Of a DNA stretch of 64,000 nt, positions 55,800 to 64,000 are shown one piece after another. The stretch is from Calliphora vicina. Taxonomy: Eukaryota; Arthropoda; Insecta; Diptera; Calliphoridae. Below the pieces are notes generated by a model that was not told the origin of the DNA, searched no databases, and saw only the letters and a list, made by a program, of their open reading frames with translations. Location: contig NC_088780.1 in the NCBI RefSeq assembly GCF_958450345.1, positions 160,624,726 to 160,688,725 on the forward strand, in the 5' to 3' direction. The translations under genes and the position numbers were made by a program. The first letter of the stretch is position 1. Every line of letters starts with the position of its first letter.

Positions 55800-57450
55800 A
55801 TCAATTCGACAAATCGGAATAGTAAACGACTGCTTTTTTACGAAGCTTTTCATACAGACGTCATTTCTCGGCAACAACTAATATTGAATTTGTGATTAAT
55901 TCATGACAATTTTACCCATTTTATATCTAGGGTCAAAGCGATCAAATACAGCAAATTTATAGTTCTATACTAAAATCAATATACATACATATAACATAAA
56001 TATCCAATTACTTTTTCTTTAAATATTTAAAATTTTGCCAGCTATAAGAAAAAAATCTGCTATAGTTTGTAAGTTTTTTAACTTTAGGCATTTTAGTAAA
56101 AAATTGTTTTTTCAGTAACAAAAAAAAAAAAATCTACTACCGAGCCTTTAGCCATTTTACAAAATTCTTTGCATGAAAAGATATAGTTTTGCGTAAAAAA
56201 GTGCATATAAAATACTTCAACTAAGAAAAGGTATGGAAAAATGTAAAATTAATATTACAATCATACGGAAACTATTCAAATATGGACACAGACATCCTGT
56301 AAAAAATGCACGTATTTTATGGAAGAAAAAAAAATTCGTTATTTTTTCCTCTCTCACATATTTTCTTCCGTTTTTGCAGGCTAAAATAAATTATGGAAAA
56401 TCTTAGCATTTATGAGAGTATAAATGTATCTTATACATACGATTACTATACATACTTTTCTATCAATATGTATTTGGTTTTCCCAGTAAAAGTTGGATGG
56501 TTTCATTTGGAATCAATGGAAATCATTTACTTACTTAACTGATTTTATTAAAAGCTTTTAAATAAAATACGCTACATTTTATATTAAGTGCAATCGTCAG
56601 CTATTTGAGAAATTGTATAGACTAGATTATCGAAATCATGTCTTCCTTACTTTACAGTTTGCTTATTTCGTTTCTGAAAGCTATTGCTTTCAAATCACCA
56701 ACACTTTTTGCTGGGATTTATATAAAAGAATTTTTCCAAAGTATTTATCTATATTATCCCGCTAGTTCTGCATAAGCCCAAGCAACCATTTTTATCAGTA
56801 ATTTCCGAGAGCGACTGGTTACTTAACTGACCAAAATTCAACAGTGTTTAATACAAACAGTTGAAGTTAGATCAATAAGGAACTAAATTATATGTTTAAG
56901 TGATAGATAATATTATTTTTGAACTACCGAATAGTAATAAATTTTCTCTTATCATTACATAACCCCATGAACTGCAGGACTAAAGTTTGTGTGTTTATAA
57001 AGACATACAAATGCTGAAGTTTAGTTTATTTTTAACTGGACCGTAAAAGATATGTAAAATTAAAATATGAAAATAAAATATTTATGAAATGGAAGAGCAA
57101 ACGTACAATTTAATTCAACATTAACCCGGAAAGCAGCAAGTATTCGTTATTTACTTACATATGTATATCCGGGTGTCGAAAATGTGCATATGTTTAGGTT
57201 AGACTTACTAAAAGGAGGTCTTTGCAGTAATTTAATTTGAATTTTTTTTAACAACCAACATAAAATTAGATCAAAGTTTATCGCCCAGTAGAATTTATTC
57301 AATTTGTGGTAAAAGAGAAGTGAATTTTGGCCATAAATTTTAATGGGTATATAAACATAAACATTTATTTTTTAAAATTGAAGTATGAATAACTGTCTGT
57401 CACTTGTGATTTTTGTCTGTCACCCAAAACATTTTCATAAAAACATAGTA
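55800..57450. other. AT-rich stretch without a recognisable gene
   Basis: No long open frames, transposon ends or repeats recognised. Confidence 0.5.
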
Positions 57451-57457
57451 AACTTAG

Positions 57458-58303
57458 CGTTACGTTTTAACCTTTTTAAAACGCTGGTTTATTTCCCTTA
57501 AATAAACCGGATACTTTTGATTGTAAATAAAAGCTGTTTAGTAGTTTAAAAATTGTAACAACTCTTTATTTATTTAAAACATTGGTAGGCGTTCATATTG
57601 TTGAGATTACGAACATTTTCGTGAATTTACACGTACACAACCCGAAAGTAAACAAAACACACAGCAAGAGCGTAAAAAATACAAATAAATCATTTAGTTG
57701 CAAACAATAGAGCGTAAAAATACAAATATTTCATTCTGTTGCTTGATGTTGTTGTGGATTTTTTATTTTTAACCCATACATGCACACAAAATACAATTTC
57801 TCTTTTTGCGCTTCCCTGATTTAAAATGTACAACAACCACAGAATTAAATAGTCACTCAATGTTTTTATACACGTTTATAAATTCGCAGAAATACTGGCA
57901 CACTTTATAATGTACACGAATTCACTTGAAAAACACAGCACTCAGTTGGTGTTTGTTCGAAAATCGTCTCTGATAAACTCACTAACTACTGCAGCCTCTG
58001 CCACTATTTATAATACTGTCATCTGCACTCTTTAACTGTCTAGAGGATTCTAATACATATGCCATTTGTGGTGTACTTTCTACAATGTTCTTTAACTGAA
58101 TATTCGAATTCGAATATACGGTCGCAGCAAACAGCGTTGCCAACTTACGATCAATGGTCAACTGAAAGCTTTTATTCAATGTTAATAATGCCCACAGATA
58201 TGTTATAGTTTGCTATTACAGCACTGTTATTTGAAAGCATTAGGCTACTTTTAAATCAGCCGTTAAAATCGTTATATTTGAATTCAAGTACAATTCCGTA
58301 ACA
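57458..58303 (-). mobile_element. Solo LTR, longer variant of 12638-13249
   Basis: The complement starts TGTTACGGAATTGTACTTGA and ends GGTTAAAACGTAACG, so the final CA has mutated to CG. Almost the whole 612 bp of the other copy is matched, including the TTCGAATTCGAATAT palindrome and TATA box. About 236 extra bp lie between GTACATTTTAAAT and the AATAAATAAAGAG signal. The extra part contains GAGCGTAAAAAATACAAAT twice (about 57669 and 57711). No target duplication is visible. The 65-codon minus frame at 57982-58179 lies within the LTR and is not a gene. Confidence 0.8.
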
Positions 58304-58369
58304 GTATGTTTTCCGAAGAAAGTTCCGCAAGTGTTTCTAGGGCACCAATAGAGTTTTCTTTAAAAATTT

Positions 58370-59900
58370 TGTAAAAGTATTTTTTTTAAGTAGTTTCTTA
58401 AAAATGTACTAAAAGTAGTTTCATTAAAAATGTACTAAAAGTACTTTCTTAAAAAAAACATTAAAAGTACTTTCTTAAAAAAAATACTAAAAGACATACA
58501 AAAAAGTACTGAAAGTACTTTCTACAAAAAAGTACTGAAAGTACTTTCTATAAAAAAGGACTAAAAGTACTTTCTTAAAAAAAGTTCTAATAGTACTGTC
58601 TTAAAAAAGTACTAAAAGTAATTTATAAGAAAAAGTAATTTATATAAAAGTACTTTCTTAAAAGAAGTAATAAAAGTACATTCTTGAAATATTTTTTCAC
58701 AAATATCTTGAATAACAAAATAACGAAAAAATAATGGGTGTTCGGTTAAAGCATTTATTTTTTATTGTCTTCGAAAATTTACATTTTTATTGGTACTGTA
58801 TTGAAGAATTGTTCAAAACTTATTCTTAAAGTGAATAAAATGCTCTAAAAGTACGTTCATTCTTTAAATAAAACAATAAAAGTTCTTTCTTTAAAAAAAT
58901 ACTGAAAATACTTTTTAAACGTAGGTAATTTCTTCAAAAAGAACTAAAATTACTTTCTCGAAAATAATACTAAAAGTCTTTCGTTATAAAAAGTACTGTA
59001 ATTGGAAATAGTACTTTTTTTAAAAACAACGAAAAGTATTTTGTTTAAAGAAGTACTAAATGTAGTTTCTTAAAAAAAAAATATTTTAAAAAAGTACTAA
59101 AATAAATTTAAAAAAATATTAAAAAGTACTAAAATTACGTTTCTAAAAATGCTAAACATATTTTCTTCAAAATGTACCTAAATTACTTTCTTTAAAATAA
59201 CACTAAAAGTACTTACTTTATAAAGTTTGAACAGTACTTTTTTAAAAACTAAACAAAGTATTTTCTTTAAAAAAAAGTACATAATGTAGTTTCTTTAAAA
59301 AAGTACTAAAAGTGTATTCTTTTAAGAAGTACTAAAGTACTTTTTTTATAAAAAGTACTAAAATTACTTTCTTTAAAAAGGTACTAAGAGTTCTTTAAAA
59401 AGTACTAAAAGTACTTTCTTCAAAAAAGTACTAATAGTACTTTCTTAAAAAAAGTTCTAAAAGTAAAAGTACTTTCTTAAAAAAAGTATTAAGAGTACTT
59501 TCTTAAAAAAAGTACTAAAAGTGCATACATTCTTAAAAAAGTACTTAAAGTACTTTCCTAAAAAAGTACTTTCTTAAAAAACGTACTATAGGTACTTTCT
59601 TAAAAAACGTACTAAAAGTACTTTCTTAAAAAAAGTACTAAAAGTACTTTCTTAAAAAAAGTACTAAAAGTACTTTCTTAAAAAAAGTACTGAAATGAAT
59701 TCCTTTAAAAATTAAATAAAGTTTTTTCGTTAAAAAAGTACTTAAAGTACTTCCTTTAAAAAAGTACCAAAAATACACTCCAAAAAAAGTACTTTTCCCC
59801 AAAAATTACTAAAAACACTAAAATACTGTTTTAAAAAAGGTACTAAATTTTTTTTTTACGAACTAAAAAAATAGTAAAATAAGCTAAAAAATGTACTAAA
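58370..59900 (+). repeat. Degenerate ~28 bp GTAC array (AAGTACTTTCTTAAAAAAAG)n
   Basis: AAAAGTACTTTCTTAAAAAA then GTACTA recurs with variable spacing, most regular at 59400-59700 and strongly degraded elsewhere. Each unit has AAGTACTTT and AAAAGTACT in inverted relation. Confidence 0.85.
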
Positions 59901-59904
59901 CGTT

Positions 59905-61555
59905 TTACTTTAAATGTCGATATGACAACATTGCCCCTGTCTTCAGTTTTCGTACAGCCAACAAATAATAAATTATTAAAAATTCAAATAAAAATAAAAA
60001 ATTTCTTTGAAAGCCTTGTTGAACTGGATAAATCAAATGTTACATTAAGTAGAACAATGCCCAGATTTCACTAGGTTTTCATTTAAATTAAGAATTTTTA
60101 GAAATTTATGTAGATTTTTTTAAGTTAAAGAATATATGTATGTATGTATACTTTAAATATCATCATGCCTTTCCAAATTTTCCTATTTATTTTCAACTAT
60201 TACTATTGTAATTTTCCCAATACCCTTTAAATTGGCAATAATTGAAAAACATTAACCTTTTCTCCTTTAAAATCACATTGCAACACCTAATTATTTTACT
60301 TCAAAATCAAATGCCATGAAATCTTCTTTTCATAAAATGTGAGTAACCTCTCAAATAAAAACAATACAAGCCAAACAAAAAAACACTACCAACCAAAAAG
60401 TAAAGAAAATTGTTAATTGCACACTCGAAATATGCATAAATAAACTATTACATGGAAAATGTATTTGTATTTTTCAATTTTGCAACGTCTTGCGGAAAAC
60501 TATCTTTCCGCAAGTGGAATTGTGTGGAATCCAGGTATAATTGTATGGGTAGATACAGCACACATAAGCACACAAACGAATAAATAAATGTATGTTTGTT
60601 GTTGCAGGCAACAAATGGAAATATATGTATGTACATATGATTTTACATACGCTTACTTCAACATACTTGCAATTTCACATTTCATACAGACTGCTGAAGA
60701 CTTTCTCACACGCACTCATGGATTGCATGGCAGAAAAAACTAGAGTTTTCTTCTGATTGTGTGCATCGAATCATTCAGAAATAAAAAGGCTTGCTTTTGG
60801 TTTATATCTTACCAAATTTTGTCATCATGAAATTAGGGTGGTAACAATTTGAGCAAAATTATTAATAAAACTTACATTTCTTTATTTAAGCGTACTCCCT
60901 AATATATTTATCTGGCTGCTGCTACCTACTCATGAAACTTAAAGCGTTGAAAGCAAATGAACAAAATAACTAAAAACACACATAATTTTTTGTAGATTTC
61001 AAAGTTACATATATGGAAATGTATACATTTCCATATTCACATTTCACATCCATATGTACGCATTTCCATATTCCGTATATGCATGTTTGTACAAATAACA
61101 TTTCAAACATTGTATATGAAACAAACAACAAAAAAATATTATAATAAAGAAGCGTAACTAAGTGCATATAGAGTATTTTCTTCCTTATAGTTTTTTTTTC
61201 TCATAGTTTTTATACTCATATGCCAGTTTTTCCAACTTTTTTTGTTTCGTTCTTTTGGTTCTTTTTGCATACAAATTTGTAATGGTAATGGCGACAACGA
61301 TAAGGTAAAAGACATCAGCTACTTACAAAATAAATACACATTTGAAATGTGCAAAGGCAACAAAATGAGCAAAAAGCTTTTGCTCTTTTTTCTGTGCTTT
61401 TCATATAAATAATGAATATATAAAGAGAGTATTATTAAAGTGCAAATTTTACAATTATAAGAAATGTTTTCTGAAATTGATAATATTTTTATGAATATTC
61501 TGGAAGCGGACCTATACTTATGTAGAGCTTGTTTTTCCACATATAAATGTTGAAG
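59905..61555. other. AT-rich stretch; perfect 10 bp hairpin at 60489-60514
   Basis: CTTGCGGAAA-ACTATC-TTTCCGCAAG is a perfect dyad in otherwise simple sequence. ATATGTATGTACATATG-type simple repeats surround it. No gene recognised. Confidence 0.5.
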
Positions 61556-61559
61556 TTTT

Positions 61560-61760
61560 TTATAATAATATTTTACGTTTCAATGCAAAACGGTACTATT
61601 TATTTATCAAAAGCTAAAAAACTTATTTTTTATAAAAAAAGCGGCTTTTTTTCTAATGAAATTGTTGTAAAAGTACAAAGTGGGAAAAGTACTTTTCATA
61701 AAAAAGTAACAATAGCTATGGTAGCTTCGATAAAAAAGTACTGAAAGTACTTTATTTAAA
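61560..61760 (+). repeat. Short degenerate GTAC repeat field
   Basis: AAAGTACTTTTCATAAAAAA then GTAAC, AAAAAGTACTGAAAGTACTT and similar. It is the same theme as 58370-59900 and 63480-64000, and borders the foldback element. Confidence 0.6.
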
Positions 61761-61807
61761 TGACCTACTGAGATATCTCACGGCTACAGGATGGATCTCT
61801 AGGGCCC

Positions 61808-62211
61808 AAATCGCCCAAGAAAAATCGTATTCTACGGATCAAAATAAGAAACTTTTTCCAAGGAACAATACCTCTAAAATGAATTCTGATCTTCCTTATT
61901 TTGATCCAAAGGTCAAATTTGGAGAATTTTACTTTTTTACAAAATTTTTTGAAATTTTGTATGGGGACCCCCATGGGGTTCTAGGAGATGTGCCACTAGC
62001 ATGGGTGGGTCGGCCTCAAAAGTTAGTGGGGGTCAGTGTTACATTTAGGCTCGATTGGGGCACTTTAAGTTTGGTCAAATTGGGATTTTTCAAAATTTTA
62101 CCTTTGGGTCAAAATAAGGAACATCAGAATTCATTTTAGAGATATGGTTCCATGGGCAAAGTTTCTTATTTTGATATCTACAGTACGATTTCCTTGTCAC
62201 TTGGGTGATTT
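61808..62211. mobile_element. ~400 bp foldback element
   Basis: Left arm phrases AAATCGCCCAAG, ATCAAAATAAGAAACTTT, CTCTAAAATGAATTCTGAT and CCTTATTTTGATCCAAAGGT recur as complements on the right (CTTGGGTGATTT, AAAGTTTCTTATTTTGATAT, ATCAGAATTCATTTTAGAG, ACCTTTGGGTCAAAATAAGG). The axis lies near 62010, with GGGGACCCCCATGGGG close to it. Open frames across it on both strands are mirror shadows. Confidence 0.75.
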
Positions 62212-62299
62212 CTAAATCGACCCGCCTTAATGGGTCTCACAACTCTGACTTATTAATATACATTACGATGTAAATGACACTACATCTGGCAAGTGGTGT

Positions 62300-63480
62300 G
62301 GCCTTGTCAAAACGGTATTAATAAAGTACTAAAAATACCTTATTTTTAAAAAGAACTAAAAGTGCTATTAAAAATACTTTTCGCAATAAGTAGAAAAATT
62401 ACGTTTAATAAAAAGTAGTGAAAATAATTTTTGTAAAAAAAGGAATCAAAGTACTATGTTTTAATGTACTAAAAGTTCTAAGTACAAAGTACTAAAAGTA
62501 CCAAAGAACTAAGTACTAAGAACTAAAAGTACTAAGTACTAAAAGTACTAAGTACTAAAAGTACTAAGTACTAAAAGTACTAAGTACTAAAAGTACTAAG
62601 TACTAAAAGTACTAAGTACTAAAAGTACTAAGTACTAAAAGTACTAAGTACTAAAAGTACTAAGTACTAAAAGTACTAAGTACTAAAAGTACTAAGTACT
62701 AAAAGTACTAAGTACTAAAAGTACTAATTACTAAAAGTACTAAGTACTAAAAGTACTAAGTACTAAAAGTGCTAAAAGTACAAAGTACTACAAGTACTAA
62801 AAGTACAAAGTACTAAATACTAAAAGTACTAATTACAAAACCTACTAAGTACTAGAAGCACTTAGTACTAAAAGTACTAAGTACTAAAAGTACTAAGTAC
62901 CAAATGTACTAAGTACTAAAAGTACTAAGTAGTAAAAGTACTAAGTAGTAAAAGTACTAAATAGTAAAAGTACTAAGTACTAAAAGTACTAAAAGTACTA
63001 AAAGTACTAAAAGTACTAAGTACTTAAAGTACTAAGTACTAAAAGTACTAAGTACTAAAAGTATTAAGTACTAAAAGTACTAAAAGTACTAAGTACTAAA
63101 AGTACTAAGTACTAAAAGTACTAAGTACTAAAAGTACTAAAAGTACTAAAAGTACTAAGTACTAAAAGTACTAAGTACTAAAAGTAATAAGTACTAAAAG
63201 TACTAAGTACTAAAAGTACTAAGTACTAAAAGTACTAAGTACTAAAAGTACTAAGTGCTAAAAGTACTAAAAGTACCAAAAGTACTAAAAGTACCAAGTA
63301 CTAAAAGTACAAAGTTCTAAAAATACTAAGTACTAAAAATGCTAAAAGTACAAAGTACTAAATACTAAAAGTATTAATACTAAAAGTACTAATTACAAAA
63401 ATTACTAAGTACTAGAAGCACTAAGTACTAAAAGTACCAAGTACTAAAGTACTAAGTAGTAAAAGTACTAAGTACTAAAA
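62300..63480 (+). repeat. 16 bp satellite array (AGTACTAAGTACTAAA)n
   Basis: Long perfect runs of the 16 bp unit (for example 62525-62760 and 63010-63260), broken by shorter AAAGTACTA (9 bp) steps. Each unit contains the palindrome AGTACT twice. The mixture of 16 and 9 bp steps implies slippage of a basic 7-9 bp motif. Confidence 0.95.
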
Positions 63481-64000
63481 GTAATCATATTTTTTATAAA
63501 AACTAGTTTACAGAAAAGTGTGAAAAGTACTTTTTGTAGAAAAGTAAAAGTAGTTTTCACAGAAAAGTGTGAAAAATTATATTTCATAAAAAGTAGTAAA
63601 CATAATTTTAATAATAAAAGGTAGTCAAAGTATTTTCATATAAAGTAGTAAAACGACTTTCCGGACAAAAAAAATTGTAAATGTAAATTTTATAGAGAAG
63701 TAGAAAAATGCTATACTTTTCGTAAAAATATAATAAAGATTATTTTCTTAAAAATGTAGTATTTTTCATAAAACAAGAATTTAGCAAAAGTACTTTTCAT
63801 AAAAAAGTAGTAAAAGAATTTTCCAAAAAATAGTAAAAGTAGTAGTGAAAATACTTTTCAAAAAAAATGCAAATTTGCTAATGAAATATATTGAAAATAC
63901 ACAAGTTTTAAAGAAGTAAGTTTGTTTTTCTAAAAATAGTAAGAAAAGTAAGTTTGTTTTTCTAAAAATAACTAAAGAAAATAAAATTTTTCTTTAGATA
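63480..64000 (+). repeat. Degenerate GTAC/TAGTAAAA field, continues past the window
   Basis: AAAAAGTAGTAAAA, GAAAAGTGTGAAAAGTACTT and TTTTCATAAAAAAGTAGTA phrases with irregular spacing. It looks like an older, mutated margin of the 16 bp array. Confidence 0.7.

Noticed and set aside
61879..62139. 86-codon frame with a normal-looking composition
   Set aside because: Spans the axis of a foldback element and has a mirrored frame on the other strand.

Overview
The window looks like intergenic or intronic DNA of a higher (probably calyptrate, blowfly- or housefly-like) dipteran. It is very AT-rich, has no long intact host gene, and is dominated by decayed transposable elements and tandem repeats. 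The pointers to a fly are several mariner copies, interspersed repeats carrying the GTCCGTC / TTGTCATTCCGTTTGTAATTTC phrases and ACTTGTTTT termini typical of dipteran DINE/Helentron-like repeats, TATA-containing LTRs, and a Penelope-like element. The species call is inference.

Layout. 1-4.2 kb: AT-rich DNA with a ~175-200 bp tandem repeat broken by a TA-flanked MITE that itself holds a tRNA-derived SINE. 4.2-10.6 kb: a nest that may be one piggyBac-like element (TTAA-CCCTCT ends, C-terminal cysteine-rich transposase remnant). Inside it sit a TIR element with a pseudogene of a little-described protein family, a 3.3 kb element full of ~118 bp repeats, and a deleted Tc1-like element. 10.7-17.9 kb: a second element with GCTTCGCC-type start, a Tc-like transposase tail, a solo LTR, a mariner pseudogene and a probable MITE. 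18-19.5 kb: a 5'-truncated Penelope-like element with a GIY-YIG domain and a downstream hammerhead-ribozyme-like motif, then tandem repeats. 20.5-22.9 kb: a 2.44 kb near-perfect palindrome with TA duplication. 23.5-40 kb: mariner fragments, DINE-like elements, MITEs and a ~350 bp satellite. 40.07-40.18 kb: the best candidate host coding sequence, a 38-codon open exon ending at a consensus GTAAGT donor. 41.5-45.8 kb: 21 bp satellite arrays. 48-58.3 kb: decayed and solo LTRs and DINE-like elements, one inside another. 58.4-64 kb: further GTAC-based arrays and a 0.4 kb foldback element; the array runs off the right edge.

Genes do not work together here as an operon or pathway. What organises the window is transposon nesting, and one compositional theme: at least five tandem arrays with different unit lengths (16, 21, ~28 and ~118 bp) share an AAAGTAC core. 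All coordinates of decayed elements are approximate, and no database search was possible.
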